Part shown: positions 30,348 to 40,042 of the stretch, one piece after another
How positions within the stretch are numbered: the first letter of the stretch is position 1
Layout: the number at the start of each line of letters is the position of its first letter
Source of the DNA: Archangium gephyra
GTDB taxonomy: Bacteria > Myxococcota > Myxococcia > Myxococcales > Myxococcaceae
DNA length: 64,000 nt
NCBI GenBank assembly: GCA_003243425.1
Contig: QFQP01000002.1
Coordinates: 124,001-188,000, forward strand
Direction of reading: 5' to 3'
Notes under the pieces: model-generated
Seen by the model: the letters and a program-made list of their open reading frames with translations, nothing else
Told to the model about the DNA's origin: nothing
Database searches by the model: none
Translations under genes and position numbers: made by a program

Positions 30348-30878
30348 CTACCGAGCATCGAGCAGCTTCTTCTTCAGCACCGCGCGGTATTCGGCGTTTC
30401 CGAGGTCGTGCGTCGTCAGGTTGTAGACGTCGCGCTTCGTGAGATCGGCGCCCACGATGATCACGTCGCGGTACTCGACGGCCCACTTCGTCCACACGTC
30501 TTGCGAGGCGACGTCTTGCAGCCACGGAATGGTCCGGCCGTCGGTGGCGAGTGAGTTCGAGCTCTCGAAGCCGATGCCATTGACGCCGATGAGCTGAAAT
30601 TCACCGGGGAACTCGGCTTCGAGTTCGGTCTGCATCGAATCGAGGAAGCCAAACTGGCTTCGGCAATAGCCTCAACTGCTATGGCCGAAGTACCAGCCGG
30701 TGATCTTGCCCTCGTACGTCTTCGGGCCGACCTGCTGACGCGCAGTGCTCGACGCGAGGTTCACGTCGGTGAGCTGGAAGTCAGGCACCGTCATCCCCGG
30801 CTCGACCGGCGTGGGCATCGGCATCGGCGCCGCGCACGCAACGAAGGTCAGAACGGCGAGCCAGGTGAGGCGCTTCAT
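30348..30878 (-). CDS. Thioredoxin-fold lipoprotein, candidate selenoprotein (in-frame TGA, UxxC)
   Basis: One open frame of 176 codons interrupted by a single TGA at codon 69 (30672-30674). Before it: signal with Cys15 lipobox (LAVLTFVAC), GMTVPDFQLTDVN and ITGWYFGHSS; after it: GYCRSQFGFLDSMQTELEAE and the thioredoxin-like segment TIPWLQDVASQDVWTKWAVE, DVIIVGADLTKRDVYN. The frame is identical on both sides. Read as selenocysteine the site is U-G-Y-C, a UxxC redox motif where relatives with CxxC would carry Cys. A hairpin begins 10 bases after the TGA (see 30645). Known family: redoxin/TlpA-like thiol oxidoreductases; inference: Sec-dependent version. Alternative: a substitution at a Cys codon made a pseudogene. 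It is last in the kinase/FHA-activator run. Confidence 0.65.
30645..30661 (-). promoter_or_regulatory. Bacterial SECIS-like hairpin after the in-frame TGA
   Basis: On the minus strand GAAGCC pairs perfectly with GGCTTC around the loop AGTTT. Sixteen bases separate the TGA from the loop, which has G as its second base followed by T. Bacterial SECIS elements known from formate dehydrogenase genes have an apical loop with a leading G(U), 16-37 bases after the UGA. The outer bases GAGG (spanning the TGA) can also pair with CCTC. Not proven without SelB data. Confidence 0.55.
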
Positions 30879-30902
30879 GACGGCGCTTGTACCGCGTTCC
30901 GC

Positions 30903-32230
30903 TCAGCTGCGGAACTGCTCTGGCTCGAGGCCCGCGTCTTTCAACCAGCGATGCACCAGCGCGATCGCGCTTCAGCACGCGCGCGACGCCAGCCACGTTG
31001 CCCTTCTCTTCGCGAATCAAGCGCTCGAGCGCTGCCGCATCAGGCCGCTTCTGACGACCCGCGGCCTGCGTCGGCCGAGCCGTCTGCAATTTTCCCGCGG
31101 CGCGTTGCTGCAATTCCTCGGGCAGATGCTGCACATCGAGCGGCTTGCCCTTCGCAACGGGTACCGCGCGATTGAGCACGCTGACCAGCTCACGCACGTT
31201 GAAAGGCCAGTGATGCAACAAGAGCGCGTACACGAAGCCGAACGTGAGCACGTTCTTCACGCCCTCTCGCGCGAGGAGATGCGTCACCAGCGTCGGAAGA
31301 TCTTCAATGCGATCGCGCAGCGGCGGCACGTCGATGCGGAAGCCGTTGAGACGTGCATAGAGGTCTGCGCGGAAGCGGCCCGCTTCGACCAACGCGCGAA
31401 GTTCGTGGTGCGTGGCGCCGATGATGCGCACGTCGATCGCTTCGGCCTGGTGCGCACCGATGGCCACCACCTCGCGGGTCTCCAGAACGCGCAACAACTT
31501 GGCCTGCGCCTCGAGCGGCATGTCACCGACCTCATCGAGCAACAACGTGCCGTGGTTGGTGGCGAGGAAGAGCCCGGGGTTTTCGCGATTGGCTCCGGTG
31601 AACGCGCCTTTGCGATGTCCGAACAACTCGCTCTCGACGAGCGGCGCGGGGATCGCGGCGCAGTTGATCGCGCGGAATGGACCGGTGCGTCGACTGGCCT
31701 CGTGCAGCGCGCGGGGCGACGCCTTCTTTTCCTGAGCCCGTCTCACCCTGAATCAGCACCGGGAACCGCGGGGGACCGATCGCTTCGATCTCTTCCTGAA
31801 TCGATTGCAGCGCGACGCCGCCGATCTGATCGACGAAACGAACGCCCGGACGAATCGTCGCCCAGGCCTCCGCGCCGTCTTCGATGAACTTGAAGACCGC
31901 GTCGCCCATGCGAATGAGATCGCCGTCAGCCAGCACCTGCTCGGTGACGCGAACACCATTCACGAAGGTGCCGTTGTGGCTCTTGAGGTCGGTGAGCTTC
32001 ACGTCGTCGCCGCTGCGCGTGAACGACACGTGCACACGCGAGATGGTGGTCTGGGGAACGGTGATGTTTCCCTGCGGCGCCTGTCGACCGAGGAACGTGG
32101 TCTGCGCGGTGAGCAGATACACGGGAGGCAACGGGAGTCCTTCGGTCCACACCGGAACGAGGCCAGGTGAGCCGTTGGCGCGCTTCGGCGCTCCCTCAGG
32201 CGAAAGTGTCTCGGTGATCTCTTCGCTCAT
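30903..32230 (-). pseudogene. FHA-domain sigma54-dependent activator, two frameshifts
   Basis: An FHA domain (TTFLGRQAPQGNITVPQTTI, ISRVHVSF, LKSHNGTFVNG) precedes an AAA+ enhancer-binding domain with Walker A GETGSGKE, an intact GAFTGA loop (GHRKGAFTGANRE), Walker B LLLDEVGD and an arginine-finger region, then a Fis-type HTH (EKGNVAGVARVLKRDR). The sequence as given breaks the frame twice. At 31713-31716 (GGGG) removal of one base restores GKEGVARALHEASRRTG; near 30960-30968 (CGCG) restoring two bases gives RDRALVHRWLKDAGLEP and a stop at 30903. The start ATG 32230 overlaps the kinase stop (ATGA). Either a pseudogene or sequencing error in homopolymers. Confidence 0.7.
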
Positions 32231-33500
32231 TGCAGACACTCCCGCGTGAAGCGCGGGTTGCCCTTCGCGTCGAGTTCATACGGCTGAGAACAGTCGGCCT
32301 TCTTGACGGGCGCCTTCTTTCGCGCGGGATTCCCGACAGGCTTTGGCGTCTCGACGATCGCCTCGGGGCGCTTCTCTTCGACCAACACCGGCGGAGGTGG
32401 CGGCAACGATGGTTCGGCCTGAAGCACAGGAGGAGGCGGCGTCGGCGGTTCACGAAGCGCGAACGCAACGCTCACCAGCAGGCCGGCGAGCCCGGCAACG
32501 ATCATTGGCACGCGTGAGCGCCTCCGCGGCGCGGTCGTCGCGACATCAATGTTGATCGCCGGCCCCGTGCGGTCGCATTCACCTGCGGCAAAGGCTCGAC
32601 GTTCACGATTTGCGAATCGCCGCCAGGCGTTCACCCGCGAGCGCCCGGACGAACGCACCGACCTCATCGCGCGTACCTTCGAGCCCCAACGACTCGAGCT
32701 CCGACGCCATCTCCTGCGCCGATTGAAAACGCCGCTCCGGATTCGGCTCGAGCCCGCGCCGCAACACCGCCATCAGCCGCACATCGAGCCCTTCGAGTTC
32801 CAGCGACTCCGGCGCGACCCCCTTCGCTGCGAGCCGCAACAATTCGATCTGCGAATCAGCGCGGAACAGCCGACGGCCAGCCAGCAACTCCCACAACACG
32901 ATCGTCGCTGCGTAGACGTCGGTGCGGGCATCGACCGGGCGCGCGAGCACCTGCTCCGGCGGCATGTACGCGAGCTTGCCTTTGATTTGCCCTTCTTCCG
33001 TCGCCGACGATCTGCCGAGCGCCTTCGCCACGCCGAAGTCGAGCACGCGTGTGATGCCGTCAGCGCCGACCATCAAGTTATGCGGCGACACGTCGCGATG
33101 AACGATGCCGAGCGGCACGCCATGCTCGGTCTGGGCGACCTGCGCGGCGTGCAGGCCATGCAGCGCGTCGATCACCATCGCGATCGCCACGCGTTGCGGA
33201 ACGCTCGTCTGCCGCTGGTGCGCAAGTCGAATCAGCCCCGACAGGCTCTCGCCGCGCACCAACTCCATCACCACGTAGAGGCCGCTCGCGTCGGCCACCA
33301 CGTCGAGCACTTGAACGACGTGCGGGTGACGAATGCGCTCCACGAGGCGCGCTTCGTCGAGGAGCATCGCGGTGAAGTCGGGATCAGCCGCGTAACGAGG
33401 CTGCAGACGCTTGATGGCGACTTCACGTTGAAAGCCCGCGTCGCCCTGAAGCCGGCCGAGATGCACGGTCGCCATGCCGCCCGAAGCGAGCTCCTCGCCG
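32227..33500 (-). pseudogene. Membrane Ser/Thr protein kinase, frameshifted, 5' truncated
   Basis: Hanks-type kinase: Gly-loop ELASGGMATVHLGRL, VAIKRL (Lys), catalytic GIVHRDVSPHNLMV, DFGVAKAL and YMPPEQ are all present (33.5-32.6 kb). As sequenced it stops at 32603 after LAAIRKS; adding one base to AAA at 32609-32611 gives LAAIRKIVNVEPLPQVNATA, and one more base in CCCC at 32563-32566 (GGGG on the coding strand) rejoins the next frame, adding a TM helix (MIVAGLAGLLVSVAFAL), a Pro-rich linker and a CSQPYELDAKGNPRF tail, stop at 32227, typical of myxobacterial kinases. The N-terminus is cut at ~33490-33500 where DUF1592 coding sequence begins on the other strand; a GTG at 33547 could give a start only inside that foreign sequence. 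Confidence 0.7.
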
Positions 33501-33505
33501 CGGCG
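33488..33505. other. Head-to-head junction of two 5'-truncated genes
   Basis: Minus-strand kinase homology ends in GEELASGG and plus-strand DUF1592 homology starts at ELLAAANAG over the same bases, around a GAGCTC palindrome. Both genes lose their 5' ends at one point. Confidence 0.6.
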
Positions 33506-34432
33506 AATGCAGGAGCGCTGCAGTCGCTCGGGGAAGTGAAGCAGCACGCCGCGCGTCTGCTCGATGGTCAGTCGGCCTCCGCGCGTGGACGCATGCACGC
33601 GTTCTTCAACTCCTACGCGGACCTCAACAACGTGGTCGACGCAGACCCTTCGGTCGGCGAGGCGGCGGGCATCACCACCGACGCGCTCGGCCAGGAACTC
33701 GCGCAGGAGGCATTCGACTATTTCGAGACACTCTTCTGGGACGAAGGCGCGGGCTACCGCGAGTTGATGCGTTCCACGCAGAGCTTCCCGTCGACGGAGC
33801 GCCTGCGAACCATCCTCTCGGGCGACGCGCCGCGGCTCGGGTTTCTGCACCGGCCTGCGATTCTCACCGCGATGGGCGCACGCACCTCACCGATTCTCCG
33901 CGGGGCGCACGTGCGCGTGAAGTACCTGTGCGTCGACATGCCGCCTCCGCCGAACGCGCTCGTCGATTCAGTGCTCGAGAGCCTCGGCGACATCGAGGAT
34001 CAGTCGAACCGCGCGAAGACCGAACAGCTCACCAGCTCGGCGGCGTGCAGCGGCTGTCATCAACTCATCAACCCGCTCGGCTACACGTTCGAAGGCTTCG
34101 ACCAACTCGGTCGCGCGCGCACGGAAGAGCACGTGAACGGAAAGACGTTCGCCCTCGACACCCGCGTTCGGCAACCGCGCATCGACGTCGATGACGCAGA
34201 CGATTTCTCCGTCGCCGATTCGGCGGAGCTCGCGAACGCGATCGCCGACAGCGTTTCGGGCCCTGCGTGCTTCGTGCGTCGGGCCTTCGAGTTCACGCAC
34301 GCACGCGCCATCACCGACGCCGACCAGTGCGCCCTGAGCGAAGCCGAGGCCGCGCTTCACTCCGGTTCGATGCGCGACGCAGTCATGGCGCTGATTTCGA
34401 ACGACGACATCTTCTGGCGCGCCGCGCCCTGA
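33488..34432 (+). pseudogene. DUF1592/DUF1588/DUF1585 cytochrome-c-associated protein, 5' truncated
   Basis: Only the C-terminal half of a large planctomycete/myxobacterial secreted protein is present. It starts abruptly at about ELLAAANAGALQ, continues with ARLLDGQSASARGRMHAFFN (DUF1592) and LRTILSGDAPRLGFLHRPAI and LRGAHVRVKYLCVDMPPPP (DUF1588), has the haem-like CSGCHQ motif, and ends with the DUF1585-like SMRDAVMALISNDDIFWRA. The N-terminal half (signal, planctomycete cytochrome C, DUF1587) is missing: upstream bases are the antisense of the kinase. It pairs with DUF1552 at 34446, as in many genomes, so the genuine gene should have begun several hundred bases further upstream. Confidence 0.8.
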
Positions 34433-34445
34433 CCCCCGAGCCGCG

Positions 34446-36029
34446 ATGAAATTCGACCCACTCTCCCGCCGAATGTTCCTCCGCGCCGCTGGCGGAGGAC
34501 TGCTCACCATTCCCACCCTCGCCTCGCTGCTCCCGCGCAGCGCTGCCGCGCAGGTGAGCGGTGCACCGCCCCTGCGCTTCGTGATGTTCACCAACGAACA
34601 CGGCTCGAACGAAGGTGTCTTCTTCGGCGCGATGAAGGGCAGACGCGCCAACCTCAACCTCGAGAACGCCAACGGCAACGCGCTCGTCCCCTCCGTCGGC
34701 CACCGCGCGCTCGCTGACCTTCCCGGCGACGTCTCGTACCTGCTCGCGCCGTTCACGCCGCTGAAGAACAAGATCTCGGTGCTGCGGAGCCTCGACATCG
34801 CCGGCGCCGAAGGAGGCGCGCACCCCATGAGCTTCCCGTCGTGCGGCTCCGGCATGGGGCCGTCAGGCGGCGGCTGGTTCAACAACGCCGGCACGCTGTC
34901 GGTCGACTCGTTGATCGCCAGGAAGATCTACGGTGCCGCGAACGTGCCCTCGACGCGGCGGCAGCTGGTGCTGTCGCCCGAATACAACCTCGAGTTCAAG
35001 CGGGGCCAGTGGGTCGAGCGCGGCTACAGCTCGGCGACCTTCGGCCTCAATTCGAACTGGGACGGCACGACGCCCTACAAGCGAGCCACGCGCATCGCCG
35101 CCGTCGCCAACACGCAGACGTTGATGTCGAAGTTCGTCTTCGACGGCGGACAAGGCGGCGCTACGCAGGGCTTCGATCGCCGAAAGATCCTCGACCGCGT
35201 CTACGAGAACTATCGGCGCGTGAGCACCGATTCACGACTGAGCGCCGAGGATCGCCGCAAACTCGAGGCGTACCTCTCGCTCGTCGGTGAGCTCCAGAAC
35301 GACAGCGCGCCCCCTTCGAGCCACTGCGAGTCACCGCAACTCGAAAACGAGCCTGTCTACATCCCGAACGAGGGTACGGCCGCGGAACGCGAGGCCATCG
35401 AAGACCTCCGCATTCGCAATCACATCCGCATCGTGGCGGCGGCGATGTTGTGCGACCTCACGCGCGTCGCGGCGATCAGCGTCTACGCGGGCTCGCACAC
35501 GTACCACCACACTTCGAACATGTTCACGCATACGCCCACCACCAACGCCGACGCGGCGAAGTTCTGGGGCAAGCACCTGCGCATCGCGAAGATGGTCGCG
35601 TCGTTGATGACGACCATGAATTCATTCCAGGAGAGCCACGGCACGCTGCTCGACAACTCGATCGTCTACTGGGCGCAGCAGTACGCGACGCTGTACACGA
35701 GCGGAGGCGCGCACAGCTCTCACAACATGCCGGTGGTCATCGGCGGCGGCGCGCAGGGCAAGCTGCGCATGGGCCAGTTCATGGACTTCCGCACCAGCGA
35801 AGGCCCCACGGCCTCGAGCTACCGACCGCGTGGTGTGCCGTTGAACAACCTGCTGGTGACGATGATGAATTGCTACGGCCTCAGCAGCACCGACTACGAG
35901 GTCACCTCGGGTCAGGGCATGGGCGCGTACGACGGAGCGCTCGGCACCGCGCTGGCTGAAAGCTCGAAGACCACGGCCGCGCGACGCTCGGCGTTGCCCT
36001 TTCTGTATCAGGGCCCGGCGCTCGGCTGA
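34446..36029 (+). CDS. DUF1552 family Tat-exported protein
   Basis: A 527-residue protein with a twin-arginine leader (LSRRMFLRAAGGGLLTIPTL), then PLRFVMFTNEHGSNEGVFFG and the conserved DUF1552 motifs HPMSFPSCGSGMGPSGGG, SVDSLIARKIYGA, and SAHSSHNMPVVIGGG-like C-terminal segment (HSSHNMPVVIGGGAQGK). DUF1552 proteins form pairs with DUF1592 proteins in planctomycetes, verrucomicrobia and myxobacteria; the function is undetermined but an exported enzyme is likely. It starts 13 bases after the truncated DUF1592 gene and should be one operon. Confidence 0.88.
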   Translation: MKFDPLSRRMFLRAAGGGLLTIPTLASLLPRSAAAQVSGAPPLRFVMFTNEHGSNEGVFFGAMKGRRANLNLENANGNALVPSVGHRALADLPGDVSYLLAPFTPLKNKISVLRSLDIAGAEGGAHPMSFPSCGSGMGPSGGGWFNNAGTLSVDSLIARKIYGAANVPSTRRQLVLSPEYNLEFKRGQWVERGYSSATFGLNSNWDGTTPYKRATRIAAVANTQTLMSKFVFDGGQGGATQGFDRRKILDRVYENYRRVSTDSRLSAEDRRKLEAYLSLVGELQNDSAPPSSHCESPQLENEPVYIPNEGTAAEREAIEDLRIRNHIRIVAAAMLCDLTRVAAISVYAGSHTYHHTSNMFTHTPTTNADAAKFWGKHLRIAKMVASLMTTMNSFQESHGTLLDNSIVYWAQQYATLYTSGGAHSSHNMPVVIGGGAQGKLRMGQFMDFRTSEGPTASSYRPRGVPLNNLLVTMMNCYGLSSTDYEVTSGQGMGAYDGALGTALAESSKTTAARRSALPFLYQGPALG

Positions 36030-36031
36030 TT

Positions 36032-36481
36032 TCAGCTGGGAGCGATCTGCTCTTCGATCAACTCGTCGAGCACCCGGCCGGCCATCTCGCGCTCGCCCGG
36101 GTAGCTCAACTTCGCGACCGCTTCATCGAGCGGAATCCACCTGGCGACGTCGACTTCTTTGCGCATCGCTTCGGAGACGGTGTCGATCTCGCCGCTCTCG
36201 TAGCGGAACACGTAGAAGCTGACGCACTTGAAGATCGTCTTGCCCTTGAAGCGGTACACGTACTTCACGTCACCGAGCTTCTTGATGCAGGCCACGGTGA
36301 GCCCGGTCTCTTCGAAGATCTCGCGTTCGGCGGTCTGCTGGCTGGTCTCGCCGCGTTCGATGTGGCCCTTGGGGAGCGCGAGCACGTTGCGGCCCGCGGG
36401 CTTGATGACAGCCACTTCCGGTCCGCTCTCGGTACGCCGGAGCACGACTCCTCCGGCTGAGTACTCCCGCGTCGCGACCAC
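36032..36481 (-). CDS. NUDIX hydrolase
   Basis: A 149-residue NUDIX protein. The Nudix box is GHIERGETSQQTAEREIFEE (with TGL after it), matching G-x5-E-x7-R-E-x2-E-E-x-G; it is preceded by NVLALPKGH. Nucleoside diphosphate-linked compounds are the usual substrates, but the specificity is unknown. The C-terminal region (LDEAVAKLSYPGEREMAGRV) is helical. Convergent with DUF1552, stops two bases apart. Confidence 0.92.
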   Translation of the reverse strand: MVATREYSAGGVVLRRTESGPEVAVIKPAGRNVLALPKGHIERGETSQQTAEREIFEETGLTVACIKKLGDVKYVYRFKGKTIFKCVSFYVFRYESGEIDTVSEAMRKEVDVARWIPLDEAVAKLSYPGEREMAGRVLDELIEEQIAPS

Positions 36482-36584
36482 GGGATCTATCTAGCAGCCA
36501 AGTCTGCCCGGCGAGATCCAGAGAAACACGTCAGGTGGCCCGGCCCGAGAAGTCAGGTGGCGCTCTTCGACACGCGCGCCCGCG

Positions 36585-37166
36585 TCACCGCGCGAAGTAG
36601 GCCAACTTCGCGTCGGCGCCGAGCCGGTACATGTGCCGCAGCTCCGACAGCAAGCGATCCATCCGCGACGCGCGAACGATCGGCATCAGCCGCTCGCAGT
36701 ACATCTTCGCGAGTCGATTGGCCTCCGTGTACCGCCAGCGCTCCGCTTCCGAGAGATGGGCGTGCAGACCCACGCGGTCGAACAACGTGCGCAGCAGCGA
36801 GCCCACGCCGTTTCCCCACCGTCGCAAGGTGCAGATCACGAACTTGTCGACCTCGGCCTGCGCTTCCAGCTCGAGCAACGACACCGTGCGCTCCTGCCGC
36901 GCGGTGTGCGCCACGTAGAGAAAGTGCGAGACGCCTTCGATCACTTCGCAGAATTCGCTCAGCGACTTCGGGGAAGACAACGACGGGTGCAGATACAACG
37001 CGAGTTCCAGGCCCTCGGCGCCTTCGCTCACCAACAGCTCTTCACGTGCGCGCGCTGAACCACCGAGCTGTCGAGCCGACTCCGCGTCGACCAGAAAGTC
37101 CTTCGCGCGGTACTCGCAACGCAGGCCGTACACGTGCTCGAGCTGCTCTTGAATCGCGTCGAGCAT
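36585..37166 (-). CDS. Helical protein of unknown function (downstream of 37167 gene)
   Basis: A 193-residue soluble protein (MLDAIQEQLEHVYGLRCEYR ... ) with an N-terminal module that includes DFLVDAESARQLGGSARARE, LYLHPSLSSPKSLSEFCEVI, FLYVAHTARQERTVSLLELE and a long, charged C-terminal helical part (WRYTEANRLAKMYCERLMPI). ATG directly follows the upstream stop (TGAATG), so they are coupled. I do not recognise a domain. The pair sits immediately upstream of groESL but on the opposite strand. Confidence 0.65.
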   Translation of the reverse strand: MLDAIQEQLEHVYGLRCEYRAKDFLVDAESARQLGGSARAREELLVSEGAEGLELALYLHPSLSSPKSLSEFCEVIEGVSHFLYVAHTARQERTVSLLELEAQAEVDKFVICTLRRWGNGVGSLLRTLFDRVGLHAHLSEAERWRYTEANRLAKMYCERLMPIVRASRMDRLLSELRHMYRLGADAKLAYFAR

Positions 37167-37757
37167 TCAGTTGATGAGCTTGGTCGACGGCAACAGGCCC
37201 GAATCGATCAGCACCGCTTCGAGCCGCCCGTTCCCGGAGCGCTGCCAACTCTGGAACACGCGCAACTGACCTTCAGGTCCGGTCGCCGCGAGGCCGCGCG
37301 CCGCGATCTCCTCGAGCACCTCGACCAACGTCGAGAACTTGAGGCACAGCTCCTGGTACACGCCCGCGAAGCTGTTGGCCGAGAGGTCGGCCAGCGCGGC
37401 GTACGCGTTGCGCCCCATCTGCATGTAGTAGTCGGCGCCCACCGCGCGGTCCTTGAGCGACGCGTTGAAGTACCCGGCGGTGTAGAGCGACACGTCTCCC
37501 AGACGCCGCAGCGTGCGGATCTTCTCCTCACGGTCCTGCTGCAGCGCGCGGTGGTACAGCATCGCCAACGGCTCGTGATCGCGATGGCCGTTGACCTCTT
37601 GATCGAACAAGCGCTCCGCCTTCGCGTAGTCCGACAGCAGGTTCACCACGTAGAACTCGGTGACCTCCTCGATCGACACGCCCTGGCGTTTGACGACCTC
37701 ACCCACCATCAACCGGAAGAACTCCTTCAGGGATCCACTCAAGACGAGCTGGCTCAT
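37167..37757 (-). CDS. Helical protein of unknown function
   Basis: A 196-residue mostly alpha-helical protein (SLKEFFRLMVGEVVKRQGVS, FYVVNLLSDYAKAERLFDQE, ADYYMQMGRNAYAALADLSA, YQELCLKFSTLVEVLEEIAA). It has no TM segment or catalytic motif. Downstream it is coupled to the 36585 gene, which suggests a partner pair. Its start lies about 110 bases from the upstream CIRCE of groESL, so it is divergently transcribed from groES. Confidence 0.65.
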   Translation of the reverse strand: MSQLVLSGSLKEFFRLMVGEVVKRQGVSIEEVTEFYVVNLLSDYAKAERLFDQEVNGHRDHEPLAMLYHRALQQDREEKIRTLRRLGDVSLYTAGYFNASLKDRAVGADYYMQMGRNAYAALADLSANSFAGVYQELCLKFSTLVEVLEEIAARGLAATGPEGQLRVFQSWQRSGNGRLEAVLIDSGLLPSTKLIN

Positions 37758-37867
37758 GACCTGATGGTATCGAGGTCGCCGCCCAAACCTGAAATTTCGG
37801 CCTGCAATTACGGTCGGTTACGTCAGCACTCGGGGCCGAAGACTGCCAACTGACGTTTGACATCAAA

Positions 37868-37894
37868 TTGGCACTCGGCACGGCAAAGTGCCAA
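37868..37894. promoter_or_regulatory. CIRCE operator 1 (HrcA site) upstream of groES promoter
   Basis: TTGGCACTC, nine bases, AAGTGCCAA; one mismatch in the inverted repeat. Matches the CIRCE pattern TTAGCACTC-N9-GAGTGCTAA. Lies 8 bases upstream of the -35 box. Confidence 0.75.
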
Positions 37895-37902
37895 GACGTG
37901 CC

Positions 37903-37930
37903 TTGACGCTCTCGGAACCACGGTTATATC
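37903..37930 (+). promoter_or_regulatory. Sigma70-like promoter of groESL
   Basis: TTGACG (37903-37908), 16-base spacer, TATATC (37925-37930). Lies between two CIRCE elements; transcription would start near 37937. Confidence 0.6.
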
Positions 37931-37947
37931 GAGCCCGCCTCAGGCAC

Positions 37948-37972
37948 TGGCACTCGTCTTCCTGGAGTGCCA
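37948..37972. promoter_or_regulatory. CIRCE operator 2 (HrcA site) in the groES leader
   Basis: TGGCACTC, nine bases, GAGTGCCA: a perfect 8-bp inverted repeat with the CIRCE spacing. Just downstream of the -10, where HrcA repression is normally exerted. Confidence 0.9.
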
Positions 37973-38012
37973 ACCCCAACCCCGCAGTTCCCTCAACGAC
38001 TGGAGAAAGACC

Positions 38013-38303
38013 ATGAAGATTCGTCCCCTGCACGACCGGCTGATCGTCAAGCGCATCGCCGAGGACACGAAGACCAAGGGCGGCATCATCATCCCCGACT
38101 CGGCCAAGGAAAAGCCGCTCGAGGCGAAGGTTGTCGCGGTCGGCAACGGCAAGATCCTCGAGGACGGCAAGGTCCGCCCGATGGACATCAAGGCTGGCGA
38201 CACCATTCTCTTCAGCAAGTACTCGGGCACGGAAATCAAGATCGAGGGCGATGAGCACCTGATCCTCCGTGAAGAGGACGTGCTCGGCGTCATCGAGAAG
38301 TAA
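38013..38303 (+). CDS. groES: Co-chaperonin GroES
   Basis: A 96-residue lid of the chaperonin: MKIRPLHDRLIVKRIAEDTK, the mobile loop (KTKGGIIIPDSAKEKP) and KIEGDEHLILREEDVLGVIE. Size is standard. GGAGAAAG precedes the ATG by about six bases. Followed 26 bases later by groEL, and preceded by the CIRCE-controlled promoter, so heat induction through HrcA is expected; hrcA is not in the window. Confidence 0.99.
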   Translation: MKIRPLHDRLIVKRIAEDTKTKGGIIIPDSAKEKPLEAKVVAVGNGKILEDGKVRPMDIKAGDTILFSKYSGTEIKIEGDEHLILREEDVLGVIEK

Positions 38304-38329
38304 TTCCACCTCTTTCCAAGGAACACTCC

Positions 38330-39967
<1,638 letters not shown>

Positions 39968-39995
39968 GTTCGGTCTGACGACTGAACTTCACAGC

Positions 39996-40036
39996 GGCCT
40001 CCGGTCTCCAAAAGGGATCGGGGGCCGTCGTGTTTT
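39996..40036 (+). terminator. Possible intrinsic terminator after groEL
   Basis: GGCCTCCGGT pairs with ATCGGGGGCC over 10 bp (two G-U/T-G), loop of 11 bases, then GTCGTGTTTT with T-run a few bases late. Overlap with the next gene's leader reduces confidence. Confidence 0.5.
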
Positions 40037-40042
40037 CGAGCC

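Noticed and set aside
30903..32230. Alternative reading in which the activator uses programmed frameshifts
   Set aside because: Breaks lie in plain homopolymer/repeat runs with no slippery-plus-hairpin structure noticed, and the kinase next to it has the same type of defects.
32549..33480. Long plus-strand open frame ahead of the DUF1592 segment
   Set aside because: It is the antisense of the kinase gene, with Arg/His-rich composition; only the part from about 33488 has family-like sequence.
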